A program made the translations under genes and the position numbers. A stretch of DNA of 64,000 bases from NCBI GenBank assembly GCA_019454045.1, contig SKCR01007781.1:1-64000 (forward strand), given 5' to 3'. Positions 11,226 to 24,642 of this stretch are shown here, in pieces. The stretch comes from Zanthoxylum bungeanum (taxonomy: Eukaryota > Streptophyta > Magnoliopsida > Sapindales > Rutaceae). Within the stretch, counting starts at the first letter, position 1; each line of letters begins with the position of its first letter. The notes below the pieces were generated by a model. That model ran no database searches. It was not told the DNA's origin and saw nothing but the letters and a program-made list of their open reading frames with translations.

Positions 11226-12985
11226 CATATATGATTAGCAATCAGATAAAAACCATGGGCCTGTGGTACACTTTAAAAGTGAGTTCTAAGTGTTCTTTTA
11301 GAGATTGCTAATAGAGACGTCGACGGGATTGTCCCTATAGAGATTTGACGTTTACATCTATATCTCTGGGATATATCTGGATACATGTGACAGAGGAATT
11401 AAACATATGCCATGACCTCGACCTGTATGATTAGCGAGTTTATCTGTGGTCGTCATAATTTACTAGTGGGTAAATTATGGACACGAAATTGGATTTCGTG
11501 AGGGATATGCCTGAATCTAAAGAGTCACACTTGTGAAATATACTCGTAGAGCACTATGGAAACTTTTATGAATAATACTGATTATTTATAATTCGTTTCA
11601 AGGTTAAACGAAAAATACATGGGATGGGACCTAATAGTCATTTCCTAATTATTGTGTATTTCTATTAATGATAGATTTTTTTAAATACACATTAATTAAA
11701 TGTCAAATTATGATATTTAACATATATCATAAATATATATGTATTTAGATATTAAAGTAAATATAATATATATATTAAAATATTTGTATTTAAATAATTA
11801 TTTAATTATTTAATTGTTAAATAATTAAATTAATTAAAAATATAAATATCTTAAGTTTTGATATTTTAGGAGATGCTTTAAGTTTCTTTATTTGACTTGT
11901 TGAATTTTCATTAAATAAGTAATGATCAAAGATGGAAGTTGATTAAAGTAACTTTAATGAAATAAAATAAAATAAATCTAGATATTTAATACTACACAAA
12001 TTCGGTCAATGCTATTTTGGTGTAAGTATATATTGTTTTGTTTCATTTTATTAGTTTAAGTTCATAAGTTACCAAAAACAAACACAAAAGAGTTTAGAGA
12101 AAAGTTTGAAGACAATGAAGAAAAGCTTGAAATACTTTGATTTTTGTAAGTCTTTATTTAAATCTTTCAACTTAGAAAATATTTCTAACATGCTTAGCTT
12201 CAACATGTGTTGCTAGCATGTTGTCTCAACACTTTTAGTTTGTGTTTTAATTTGTTGTGAACTTGTTTGAAAGATGTATGCATGTATGGTTTTAAAGTGA
12301 GCTTGAAATGGTTTCAATGGCTTACTTTTGATTATTTGGTAATCATGTTGTCATTCTAGAGTTTCTAAGCCACTCATTGATGACCTATAATTATAATGAT
12401 TTTTTTCATGATGGTGATACTTGTTTGGTGTGGTAAAGTTTGAATTAAAGTGATGGATTCAATTGATTTGGTAAATTTGAAGAAATTATATAATTAGGGT
12501 TCTTAACCCTTTCTAAATTTGGGGATTTTCATATATGTGATGTATTATAGTGTGTATATGATGCATATTAAATTTTGAGTTAATTGGATTTGATCTTGGC
12601 ATGTTTTGAACATAAAATGACCAAATTGCAAAAATTGAAAACTGAGGGGGTTGTTCGGCAATTAGCTAAAAATTGGGGATTTTGTTGCAATCTGAGTTTT
12701 GATGTGTTGGACATGTTGAAAATCATTTTAAAAATGATTTAGAATCATCCAAAATTATATTTGACAATTTTAGGACTAAAATGATCAATTTGTAAAGTTG
12801 TGGGGCAATTTGGTAATTACTAAGAAATTTGATTTCTTGTGTAAATTTTCAGAATTTGATAATTGGGTAAATAAATAAATAATTTTATTTAATTGATCCA
12901 AGAAAAATTTTGAAATCGAAAATTTTGATTTTCCGCGTTTCTACTGCGTTACGGGATTTTCGCCATAATACCCCTAGAGATTCAG
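11226..12985 (+). repeat. Family B LTR fragment (5' part missing)
   Basis: Matches the B LTR from about 20035 to its end and also 47960-49669. Shared landmarks are CCATGGGCCTGTGGTACA (11256), CACGAAATTGGATTTCGTG (11481), a long AT-rich palindrome (11801-11829), TTCTAGAGTT...CTCATTGATGACCTA (12350-12390) and TTTTCCGCGTTTC near the end. The last about 30 bases diverge, so the 3' edge is approximate. The missing first about 560 bases should lie left of A2. Confidence 0.75.
11801..11829 (+). repeat. 13-base-arm palindrome, spacer TTG
   Basis: Perfect arms TTTAATTATTTAA and TTAAATAATTAAA around TTG in the family B LTR. With CACGAAAT/TGG/ATTTCGTG at 11481-11499 it shows that B LTRs use the same constant-spacer design as family A. 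Confidence 0.85.
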
Positions 12986-14480
12986 GTTTTCATGTTTTAT
13001 GATTTATCAATATTTTTCCCTCGAGGTGCTTGATAACATGTTTCCGTCTCGGCACTCGAAAAAGATTTTGATGTTTTTAAACTATAAAACTTTATTTTTG
13101 TCGAGATGCTCGAAAATCTGTTTCCGTCAAGGTGTTTGATGATTTTATGTTTTTGACCTCCATGGCGCTTGTATATGTTTCATTTCGGCTTGGTCGGGGC
13201 GCTTGTTATAGGGTATAAAACCATCGGAAAAAAGCTGGAACACTACTCTGTCGATATGGTTCGTACACTGTCCGGTCAGTGCGCGCGACTCGAATAATGA
13301 ACGCTCGATAGTGTATTTTGAAAAGTTTGTATCTAATATATTATTTTTGATTTAAACATATTTATATTTTGGGGGGAAAGAATGTTATCAAAAATAACGT
13401 TTTGATTTGATACATTTCGATAACGTTTATAATATTATATGATATGATATGTTTCAGTCACGACACTTGTACATGGTTTTTATGGTTTTATAATTTAATA
13501 TGATATGTTTTCGCTGTGCGCTTGTATAGCGGATTGTCCAATTGTATTTGACCGACCCGCTACCCCCTGTCGACATGGGATCATTTCGTTCATTGTCCAA
13601 TATGTGCGCATGATTTGGGCATTGGGCTCTCGTTATGTTTCGTCCAGTTGAGTTATAATGGATGCTTGATATGGATTTACGATGATGAATTTTTAAATTG
13701 ATTTTATTTACCGTAAAAGAGTTTTTCAAATGTATTTTCGAGATGTTTTTTTAAGAGATTATTTTAAGATTTCCATTTCAATGATATCAAAAATTGGCAG
13801 ATATGATTATATGTCACTTTTGGCTGTGACAATGGATGTATTTGTTGATATAAAAGATTATGTTCATTATAAGAGTACATATGTAAGTTTATTTCTTAGT
13901 CACGGATCTTTTGAGTATTGTGATGGTTATGTATGCTTTTTGTCAGCCATACAAAGTTGTATGTGCGATGAGATATGTACGTATGTAAACTTTGATGTTG
14001 ATGTGGTTTACATATATGATATAGAATGACATGATGTGAAATGAATGAGTTCTGTTTTGTATTACAGACGGAATAGATAGTATGAAATTTTTATTATGTT
14101 TCCGTTTTTGATATTATATCTAATTGCCTGTTATGTTCCTCGTTTCTGATGATATATGTGATTGATTGTATAGAATTCAGGTCGGCTTTCTGTTTATGTT
14201 GATGAATGAGATTGAAAGGGTTTGAGTGTGTTCTTATGAATGAATATGAATCGAGATGATAAGTTTGATGGAATTCTGGTAAGAAACATTTGATTCGATT
14301 TATTTTACTTTGAAATAGCATGGTTTACATTGATGTATGAAGTACGTAACCTTCGAAAAAGTGTAAAGTGAGATGACTTATGGATACAGATAAGATTCAT
14401 ATATACGTGTTTCGATTTCAAATGATTGGACGTAAGAACGAAGAAATCTAGAGGATGAAATTTTTATAAAGATGGGAGGA
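12986..14480 (+). mobile_element. Probable 3' internal region of a chromovirus-type gypsy element
   Basis: Not coding in any readable way. It ends with GAGGATGAAATTTTTATAAAGATGGGAGGA, here described as the 'GAGGATGAAATTT' motif plus a purine tract, which resembles the end of pol plus polypurine tract in plant chromoviruses and directly abuts an LTR. The left part (about 13018-13160) has diverged direct repeats around TCGAGRTGCT and TGTTTCCGTC. The 99-codon frame at 13730-14029 has no recognisable domain and is biased toward aromatic residues, so I do not call it a gene. Confidence 0.45.
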
Positions 14481-15994
14481 TGTAATATCTCATGTTTTTA
14501 GGAACAACGCTGGAAGGTTTCCGAATTAAAGTTGAGAATTTGGAATGGGATATTATACGAAAATAAGAGATTATTTGTTGGAAAATAGGTCGGAACATTT
14601 TAAAGTGAAGCTTCATCGAGTTGGATAACATATGATTTCAATTATCGGTTACCTGATTTTTATTTATATCATTATACACGTAAAAGTTTCTTATTTCGAC
14701 TATAAAAATAGTAAAAAAACTCCGATTGAATTGATTTTTGAATCGTTAAACTCGTTTTTCCAAGACGAATAACTTTCATGTTGAATACTTTTCAAAATTT
14801 GCATCAGAAGGGCTTACGAATATAAATTTCCCTGAAAGGCCCAAGATATGGACCTGATTGTATTTCACGGGGCCCAGTTGTAATTTTCGAAAAATTCTCT
14901 ATATATACCTCGAAGTTTCAAGAAATCACAAAACTTTCATATGCTTTCCACTTCTCACACACACACCCCCGTCTCCAAATGGAACCACGACAACATAGTC
15001 GCGCTGGTGGCCAGTCGGCCACGGCCGGCTGTCGCGATGACACCAGAAGATGCGTCTGGCCTCTCGGTGTCCAACGGTGGATGGCGGAAACTGTGAAAAC
15101 GCCGCAAATGGTGTGAAATAGAAAAGATAACGACGCAGCTTGGGTTTCTCGATCTCGGCTCATCGCTTCATTTCATGGCCCGAGCCACCCGCCAAATCGA
15201 AGCTCTCAAAAAGTACTACAAGTTTGTGGTGACGGAGTTTCTGTTTCATACACAGTGGCATGCAAAATAAGTAAGGAAGCTTCGGTGAATAATAACCTAT
15301 AAAGAATTAGTAGCTTTTGATCGAAATTCTGTCTATTCCAGCGCGTTTGTGGGATCGTTTGGAGTCCGTATATGCCCTCAAAATTTCGGTAAGACCTCCC
15401 GAAAAAGTCACTAATTTCAAGTTTTTCAATAAATATTCTGAGTATCCTATAGCTTCATAGAATAGCGTAACAGTGTGAATTGAATTTTTTGAGCATAAGT
15501 ATATTGAATATGTGTATTTATTAGAATCCGAGTGAAAATGGAACGAATTGGATCAATCTGATAGATTATGTAAGTTTCCGGTTGAAGTAGATTTTGCGGG
15601 TATTGATGTTATTTTGATGGTAATGATAAATATGAAAAATATATATGATGATACGATAATATTTTTATAATTCGGAGGGTTCAGGACCCTTCCGCAGCAT
15701 TTTCAGAAACTTTTTTGGTAGATTTTTTTTAAAATGCGTTAATTGAGGATTCAAGTTAACTAGTGACATGAATTAGTTTGTAATGGCATTTTGAGATTAA
15801 TGGAACTGAAATCATTGAAATAGGACTTAATTTGATTATCTCGGAAAGATCTGAAAGTTATCATAGTAAAGTCAATAATTCTATAAGATTTCGATTTTCA
15901 TGGCGTTTCACGATTTGTTTTGACATATTGGACTATGACTTGAAGTGCTTGCGAAGTCAGGTAAGTAATCCATACGATGAGTACTTGAATGATG

Positions 15995-16067
<73 letters not shown>

Positions 16068-18097
16068 GGTTGAAGCGTTTAGGATAAAATGAGGGTATTA
16101 AGAGACAGTTTTGAGAAATGAGCTCAATGTTATATATAGTTAAGTTTATTGATCACCACATGTATGGATTTGTGTTCATACTTTGATATGAAGTAAAATA
16201 TTTGATGAGCCTAAAGTCTATGTGTATGTATGGATGTATGTAAAGGTATGAACCTGTAACGGTGTGAATACGTGTATGTAAATGAATATGTAATTATATA
16301 AGTATATGAACATGTATTAGTATATACATATGATGTTAAGATATGTATAGGTTGAGTATACAAAATCAATAAATGGAACATATCATGATTTCTGAATGGG
16401 TATAAGCTAAGCTCTTTTGAATGGGTAAAGTACGTGTGCGCAAGGGTGTGTTTTATCAATGGATGTCTTAATTGGTAAGTTTTTGTACATGGATGTTTCC
16501 TGATCAGAATTCTGGAAACTGAGTATATTTTATTGAAAAGTAAAAGAAATGAAGATTGTTAAAGGCTATGGTATCTAAATTCGAAGTAATATATATATTC
16601 ATATGTTTGGTGTGTATATGTATATGTATGACTATTCTGATGATAAAGAAGTGTTTGTCGTGAATATACTTGTGTATGAGAAATCGTGTGATGAGTTTGA
16701 GTTACGTGATATGTGTGGAATCGTGTATGTTTAATGGTTAATGATTTTTTGGTGTAGGAGTCGAACTGGTTAGGAATCCATTAAACGACATTCATCACAT
16801 ACATATTCTAAAATAGGTAATAAGTCTCGTACAAGCATTGTATATGAAAGCCAGCCGTATGTATGTATTATTTGATGATGTGATCTTTAAAGTATTGATT
16901 ATTATGTGTGCTTCGTGGTTGGTTGCACGATGATTGTATGTATGTCTGAGTGTATGTATGTGTATGATAGAACTCGTAATATGTATGGATAATGTATGTT
17001 TACATGAAATGAATGAATGATTTGAGAACCGATGTGAATATTAGATGTTATAAAGCGTGTTTTCTAAGTTTTATTGGTATTTACGTATATGTGTAAGAAT
17101 TCTGAAATTATATTTACATGTATATTAGAGAAGTGTGCTACGGTATGTGTGAATGCGTATGAACCCTGAGTGTTAAGCTATTGTAAGGATATCCTGGTTA
17201 AAGAAATTTAAAGAAAGATTGTTTTGGTATTGAAGTAAGTTTATTTTGGTATTAAAGATAGTTTGTACTGAATAGAAGAAAGTTTATTTGATTTACCGAT
17301 TTGATGATATTTCAAAGAAATTAACTCGTGATAAAGTATAAATATGTTACTCCATGCTTATGTGAATGAAATGGTTTCGATGTTATATGACATACTTTAT
17401 GATTTCAAATTCATGCTTTGTGTGCTTTGAATATCAGGCCATTATATTGACAACATCTAAATATGAAAATTTGACATGGGTAAAGTATAAAGGATAATAG
17501 AAAGTTAATAATTCTAAACTCGTAATAACCTAGTAATTATGAAAAAATTCAAATGTGATTGACTTGTATGTTCTGTTTGTAGTACTAGCATTGTTACTTA
17601 CTGAGTTTTATAACTCACACCAAACCAGTTTGCTAGTTTTGCAGGTTGGCTTCCAGATTGGTCAACATCGATAGCTTTGGAAGTCATGCCCGAGACGCTA
17701 ATCACTCAAGTGGTAGTCACCCTCGTAAGTGTCCTGGGAAAATTTTTAGAGGTCTAGGATTTGTGATTAATATTTTATTTGTCGTGTGGAGCATGTTGTT
17801 TGTATATATTAAGTAAATATTTTAATTTCTTATGATGTTTTGGCACAGAGCCCTTGAGTGTTGATAGATGATGTGGGCACGGAGCCCTTAGGTGTTAATT
17901 TTGATGTGTTTTGTGTGGATCTGAGGTCATATTGTTAGTTTGATGTTTTTCTTAGATTTCGTTTTGATGCTGGATTATGATCCAGGTTGTCCAGTTTTAG
18001 GACACATCTTGCCCGATTTTCTGTAAATTGGAGGCTTATGGAGATGGGTTAATCCTATCTCCTTCCGATAGCATTCTGCATCTGGCAGGGTGTTACA
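14481..18097 (+). repeat. Chromovirus-like 3' LTR, 3.6 kb
   Basis: Starts TGTAATATCTCATG after a purine tract and ends GCAGGGTGTTACA (inverted ends TGTAA/TTACA), 3617 bases. A TATA box (CTATATATAC) lies at about 14899. The 3' part has ACTTACTGAGTTTTATAACTCACACC-like text near 17600 (motif ACTGAGTTTTATAACTCAC), typical of plant chromovirus (Tekay/Del-type) LTR ends. No target duplication is seen because the left flank is internal sequence. Contains a 64-base GT run. Confidence 0.65.
16001..16064 (+). repeat. (GT)32 microsatellite
   Basis: 64 bases of uninterrupted GT inside the 3.6 kb LTR. The apparent 86-codon frame across it (15832-16092) is a by-product of the repeat. Confidence 0.97.
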
Positions 18098-18590
18098 GTT
18101 ACTAAGTTAAGATTATTAATGTATGTTTGAAAATCATATATGTAAAAGTTATACATATTATGCCCAAGTAATGTATGTTACGAAAAATGTTATGTTTGCA
18201 AGATTAACTGTCATTACATGTTCAAGTTATCCAGGTTAAGTTAAGTCTAGTATGTGCATGACAGAGACTTAAGGTGACAGTGTGAATCCATCATCTTCCA
18301 ATCACATCTTGGATTTATCGGGATGTGACATGAAATCAAGAACTATAAAATTCTACATAAACTATACATAACCATATATAACATCTTCAAAATTCAGAAT
18401 TTTTCATGCTAAGATGAGTTCACAGTAAAATTTGCAATCTCATTGTCATGTTACGATACTTAAAAGTATATGATAAATGGAATTATGGTGAACAATTTTG
18501 GTGACAATATTTGAAGGCTAAGTGTAACACCTTGGTTTATCGCAGCATGTCTATCATGGTTACTCTTTTCATTAGCAGGTAGGATATACT
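18098..18590 (+). other. Unassigned repeat-like spacer
   Basis: AT-rich with no ORF. It contains GGGATGTGACA (about 18320) and GTGTAACACC (about 18532), which look like LTR edges of gypsy elements, but no complete unit can be outlined. Confidence 0.4.
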
Positions 18591-19472
18591 TGTAACACTT
18601 CCCGGAAGCTCGAAATAACTTTTCAGTTCCAGTATTCCATTAATTTAATATAGATCTCATGAATAATCTTTAGTATTCTGGTAATATCTTGAGCTACAGA
18701 TATCATTTTTCAGTGATTCAAATCGCATTGGAAAGCTTATACACATGACTATAACTTTCACATTAAGCATTTGCTCTACTTTTGTGTGTAACTAAGTAAA
18801 TTTGGGCCCAAAAGTTATATTGTTGTACTATGACGAGAATTTATAATAAAACAAAATCAGTGGGCTTTATATTTATCATTATTGTATTAGAAATATCAAG
18901 TAAATTTATGGCTTACGTTATTTTGTCCCATTCCATTTTTCTCTTCACCTCAACCCCATAACTAAACAGCCTTCTCCCTATCTCTCTGGGCAGTGAAGAA
19001 AATCAAAACATGGTGAGTTTCCTTTGTAAACTCAAGCATGATTTCTTAAGCTTATCATTTGAATCCATGAAATTCAAGTTAAATTCTTGTTCATCTTGTA
19101 TGGGTATATTGATTTGATGTTAATCATGCTAAGCTGATGTTAAGTATCATGAATTTGCACATGGGTGTAGTGGATGATGAATGAGCATGTTATATCCTAG
19201 TTTTGATTATGATGTAGTGGTTGTTGGTTTATCATAAGTGATGGTTTGTGGTGGGTGGTGATTGTTGAGAATGGTGGCACTTGTTTGGTGTTGATGGTAT
19301 TGTCGTGTGGGACTTTAAGGGAATGTTAGATGAATAAGCATAATAATTACAATGCATGTCATGTTAAGATGGCTTGGGTACCTTGCAATGGTTGTTTAGG
19401 CGAATTCGTGATATTGGCAACAACGATATGTCTTTAGTCTATTGGGGATAGTTTTGCGGCACGTGTTTGAAT
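18591..19472 (+). repeat. 5' part of a chromovirus-like LTR that hosts element B
   Basis: Starts TGTAACACTTCCCGGAAG, a common chromovirus LTR opening, and has a T/C-rich leader near 18930-19000. It runs into the TGAAT duplication of element B. Its probable continuation is 49675-49748 and then 53389-54581, ending GGAGGTTACA. The rejoined LTR would be about 2.2 kb. The 5-base flanks (ATACT and CTAAT) do not match, so a solo LTR is not proven. Confidence 0.42.
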
Positions 19473-21043
19473 TGTTAAGGTTTGTGCTCAGAGTGTCAAT
19501 TTTTTATTTCCCCGTATATACTTATGTAACTTTTTATTCTGAATAAAATAAACACTGTTGCAAAAGCGTCGCAACTGACATTGAGTTGTATCATGACGTT
19601 GTCATTCTTAGACAGTTTTTGGTCAATGATTACACTACTTGGTCAGTAAAGTAAACTCATTTAGACTAATACATGTTGTATATTGGAATCTTGGATTCCA
19701 ATGGTGTCTCAATGAACCATAAGTCTTGGAGACTCGTATAGACATGTAGGTGTTTATAGCGGATAAACACTGAATGACTCACCGAAGATTCTTAATGGAT
19801 GGTACACCAACGTCAATAAGAATCTTCTCGGGTTGAGTAGCATAATGATTCTTTGACTTGAGATACCACTATGGATATATGAGTTATCCTTCACACTTTG
19901 ATGGCAATCACATTACATATCTATTAAGATCAGACCTCCACATGTTCGTTGGGTGGGGACTGATGCTCAGGATATTCTGTGTGTGTCAAGAAAGGATCCG
20001 TGAGTTCTGTGTATATAGCACATATATTCAATATGGAATTAGCAATCTGTTTTATCCATGGGCCTGTGGTACATTGTAGAAGTGAGTTCTAAGTGTTAAT
20101 AAGAGAATGCTAATGGAAACGTCGACGTGATTATATCAATAGAGATTTGATGTTTATATCTATAACTCTGGAATAATCCGGATACTTGTGACGGAGGGAT
20201 TATACTCCTCAACTTGTATGGTTCAGTGAGTTTATTTGTGTTCGTTATAATTTACGGGTGAGTAAATTATGGACACGAAATTGGATTTCGTGACGGATAT
20301 GCCTGAACCTATAGAGTCTCACTGATGAAATATACTCGTAGAGCACTAGGGAAACTTTTATGAATAATATTGATTATATATAAATCGTTTAACGGTTAAA
20401 CCAAAGATAATGCATTAAGGGTCGATCCGTCATTTCCTAATCAATGTGTTTTATATTTAATATATGATATTATTAAATGCACATTAATTAAATGTCAAAT
20501 TTTGATATTTGACATATATCATTAATATATGTATTTATGATATTTAAAGTAAATATATATATATAGTTGAGATATTTGTGTTTAATTAATTAATTAATTA
20601 GTTATTTAATTGTTAAATAATTAAAGTAATTAAAATATAAATATCTTACAAAATGATAAAGTCAGGAAATGATTATTTAGGGTAAATTTTTGACTTTACA
20701 TTAAAGGAGAATGTTATCAAATTGACTTTGTATTCTTTAAATTGGATTTAAAATTGCAAAATATTTATTTGCTATTTTTCCCTCATTTTCGGAAACATTA
20801 GCTAGATCTATAAAGGTTACATTTTTCCATTTACTTAACACAAGTTCAAGCCTCCAAAATATAAACAAAAAAATTTGAGAGAAAAGAGAAGAAACAAGAA
20901 GTAATTTCAAGAAAGCTTGGATTTAAGTAAATTTTTCCAACTTTATATTAGAGGGAAACTTGTTCCTTTTTGTTCGTGGCTACAACATTTGTAGTTCTTA
21001 AGTTTTTCTACTCTCTTTTGTTTGTGTTTTTTATGGTTGGAAG

Positions 21044-22462
21044 TGTTGTGATATTTTTATATCGTACCGCAAGTATACGGTGTCAAGTTTTAGTATAAAT
21101 GAGTTTAGAGTGTCGAACCCACAGGGATTGCGTTAACTCGCACTAAGTACTACAATTGATAATCCTAAATTTATTTAGATGACAAATAAAAAATATTTTT
21201 AATCAATAAATAAAATATAAAAATATTTAGATATGAGGAACTAATACGATAGAGATTCTGGATCCTGATTTCACCTAGCTGTCACCTATGTATTTGTCAT
21301 GCCAATTAATCCTTGTTCAGTTATATTATTTATAAGTCAAGATTCCACAAATATTCACTCCCTCTCTCGAGCATCAGTGGAAATATCATCAACTACAGAC
21401 TTCGATATCTCTATAAAAATCCAATAGTTAACAACTCATTACGCTTTGTGATTCAATATTAACGACTTCAAAGGACTACAGATTCTCTCGAACTCTATAA
21501 AATCCTAGGTCATATTCTTTAGATCTATTCAAAATCCCCTATCTCGAGTGATAGATTCTAAACATTCATCATCTTCAATTGTGGCCAACAATCAAGAAGC
21601 ATTAAAGTCAAAAGAATATAAATAAATTAATAAAAGTTCATATAAAATTGATAAACAAAATACAAGGTTCAAGCATCGATTATATCATTCTCCAGAATTA
21701 AGGAGTTTAGTTCATAACAATAGATAAGAAACAATAATAACAAGGTCATGAATCTAATGGAAATCATTAGAGTTCTAAGAAATAAATAATAAGATAAAAC
21801 CCAAATTGAATCTATTCCTCCTCGGACGTCACCGCCTTAATCTCCTCTTGTTGCTCTTTAATCCTCCTCATTGGATCTCTAAAAATATGTGTTTCTGTGT
21901 TTTGTACAGTGTATTAGCCTCCCTTTTAATTCTGGACGAACTGTTATATTATAGTGGAGGCTGGGAGTCATTGGGTATCATTAGGGATCTTAAAAACCCT
22001 AATAATTTAAATCCTGAAATGCGTGTGCAGCTCTTATAAGTGGCACATGGGCGCCAAATCTTTGGGAAATTATATAGATAGTACTGAGGTTGAGGCGCCC
22101 TGGCGCCTTCTTATTAATTCAACTGGCACCATGACGCCTTTAATCAATGTTCAAGTGGCGCCATGGCGCCATTGAATTGCTTTGATGGCGCCTTGGCGCC
22201 ATCTTTATGATAATAATGGGCGGCATGGCGCCCATTTCTCTGTACTTTATATGTAAGTTTGGCGCCATGGCGCCTATGTTCCCGTGCTCGGTCTTGTGTT
22301 CCTGAAAGTTCCCAAAACATGTGCAATTATTCCTAGATCCATGTATTAATGCTCCTACAAATAAAACATGAAATAAACTATAAATGACATTTAAATATCT
22401 CAAAATATAACAAAACTGTAAGCTAAAAATGCGTAATAAGTGGGCATAAACCACACTTATCA
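21044..22462 (-). repeat. 3' LTR of the gag-only element
   Basis: In element sense it runs TGATAAGTGTGG...ATATCACAACA. Contains five GGCGCC-NN-GGCGCC palindromes (22093-22108, 22156-22171, 22185-22202, 22216-22235, 22260-22275). Confidence 0.88.
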
Positions 22463-23850
22463 CATACCCTCAAACTTAAGGTTTTGCTAGTCCCGAGCAA
22501 AAGATAAAAATAAAAACTAAATTCAAATTAACAAATAAAAATTATTAAATTAACTAAGCCACTTTCGTAGGGATCACGATTGCATTTAGCATATGCAACA
22601 AGCCTTTAAACCCCTAGGCGGCCCTAATGGATGAGTTATAGTCTCGTGAGGGTTTACATTGACGTCACCCACAAACGTCATTCACTCACAATCATGCAAA
22701 AATATAAAAATTAACAAAACATAGTCCCTGATAGTTGCACATAAGATTTTCCTCAAAGAAAGTTTATAAATGAAATTAGAGAACCTTCCAAGTACGCAAT
22801 TGCGACTCAAATCCAAATTTTTGAATAAATTATCTATGCTAGACTTACGGTGTGTGTGTGTGTGTAAAAGTTCATTCACAGCTTGATTCCTAAGTAAGCC
22901 AACTTAATGATTTCGTTTAGAAATTAGAATCGATGGGTCAAACCAACCTAGATATCTCAATTATGCTCTGTAATTGCTTTATTTCGTGCTCAGTATGGTA
23001 TGATTTTCCTTTTCTTGTCTTGTCTCTTTTTGCTTTTCTCTTTTTGGACTTTTTTTTTCAACTCACCTACCCTTTAAGGTAGCATTTCTCCTCATGATGG
23101 TCCTAATACTCGCCCATGGGTAGCTTCACGCTTATCTATTATAGGTGGTTTATTTTCTTTATTTAGAGACATTTTTCTTTTTAGCTATACCATACTTCAT
23201 AACACTAGCAAATCAAGATAGATATCTAAGCAAACGGTCATTCATCAACATGCAATTTCTTTAACTAGTCATCTTGTCAACTACTTAAGTTTTCACTGCT
23301 AAAAACCTATTTTTAAGTGCTTATGAGTCTAACATAGATCAGTTATTAAAGGCATCAGATAAAAGTAAATCGCCCACTTATTGTTTCTAAAATTTCACCC
23401 ATAAACAGACAATATTATCACAGGATTTATGCTTTACTATCAAAGACTAAAACAATTTTTTTTCTAACTTAAACAACTAAATAGCAAGTAAACAGCATGC
23501 ACACACCCCCAAACTTAAAACTTGCATTGTCCTCAATGTAAGATAGAAATTTAAAGAACAAAAGTGAGGAACAACACTATCGTGCATGGAGTTGATCAGA
23601 CTCTTGCTGGTCAAAATTTGGTTGCTCGGGCATTGTGTGTTTCGTGCTACCTGCATAAATAACATGCAAATTAATAAATAGCACACTATAAAATAAAAAT
23701 TAAAAATAAAGCAAATAAATAAATGCAATTAAATTCAAGGGTTGCCTCCTCGCTAGCGGTAAGTTTAACGTCTTCAGCCAGACGCAACCACCCAAATGGT
23801 GGTCATGGTAGCTTCTTCTTGTGTATCCACTGACTGTTTTGACATGAAAA
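22463..23850 (-). other. Athila-like 3' non-coding region of the gag-only element
   Basis: Minus-strand text at about 23735-23790 has GACGTTAA... then GAGGAGGCAACCC, resembling the conserved Athila segment after pol; about 23497-23530 has GAGGACAATGCAAG and AGTTTGGGGGTGTG, resembling the Athila 3' region. A tract GTTTGAGGGTATGTG (minus strand, about 22463-22480) abuts the LTR as polypurine tract. Short frames here have no recognised domains. Confidence 0.6.
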
Positions 23851-23879
23851 AGATAGTTTGGTAACTGTGGCAGTTTTAT

Positions 23880-24642
23880 CCAAATACCCCTACTGCTGCT
23901 TGGTTATGGAGGATGCAATTTGCCCAATCTATGTTTCTAAGGACTTCATTGTGGCCTCCATATTTTCCATATGTGTCTCAATATTGTTCAGCCTTGACTC
24001 ATTCTTCTCAAACCTCTCTGAAGTACTAGTAACAAATGTGCTCAAGAAATCTTCTAAAGAAGATTTTTGCTCAGCTATTTGATAGTCAAAACCAGAAGAA
24101 GGCGGCAAGGTATTCTCCGTGTTAGCATAAGAATAGGTTTGGATGATAACGGTTAGGCACAAGATTTCCTCTATCGCTGTTGAAGTTCCGATTGTTCACA
24201 TATTGGGCTTGCTCAAAGTTCGGGTTTCCTTCCAATAACTGCATATTCGTAGCTGCCACTGATTCAATAGATGGTACTCGAGGATTTGTCAGGGCTGCTA
24301 CTTGAGTGGCTAAGGTAGAAATCTGAGTTGTAAGTGGCACAAGAGGGTCTACTTCATAAATTCCAGCTAATTTGGTCACCGTAGCGCGTTCACTTGGCCA
24401 TTGATAGTGGTTAATGCCATTTGTTCTAATAGATTGTAGGCATCCTTAGCTGATTTCTTAAATAGAGCTCCCCCAACTGCTACATCAACCACAGTCCTAT
24501 TCGAACCATTCATCCCATTATAGAACAACTAAATCTGGACCCAATCTGCATAATCATGTTGTGGGCATCTCCGTAGTAGATCCTTAAAGTGCTCTCATGC
24601 TTCATACAAAGTCTCAGTCTCCAGCTGCTTAAATATATTGAT
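23880..24642 (-). pseudogene. Gag C-terminal part, frame-broken
   Basis: Continuation of the gag at 24643-25155 in other minus-strand frames. After LRV come an LYEA-like block, RCPQHDYADWV, FYNGMNGSNRTVVD and GGALF (about 24640-24440). Then 24122-24379 reads VTKLAGIYEVDPLVPLTTQI and ATQVAALTNP. Then 23929-24162 reads SSLEDFLSTFVTSTSERFEK, NNIETHMENME and MKSLETQ. These match the order of Athila-type Gag C-terminal regions. Stops and shifts separate the pieces. Confidence 0.72.

Noticed and set aside
13730..14029. 99-codon plus-strand ORF
   Set aside because: No domain, AT-driven composition, and located in the degenerate 3' interior of a gypsy element.
15832..16092. 86-codon ORF with a Cys-Val repeat
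   Set aside because: Produced by the GT microsatellite at 16001-16064.
14481..18097. Solo LTR interpretation of the 3.6 kb chromovirus LTR
   Set aside because: The flanks GAGGA-type and GTTAC do not match, and an internal-type purine tract precedes it, so a 3' LTR of a truncated element fits better.
22140..22463. 107-codon minus-strand ORF, repeated at 26433-26750
   Set aside because: Lies in the LTRs of the gag-only element; the peptide reflects the GGCGCC palindromes.
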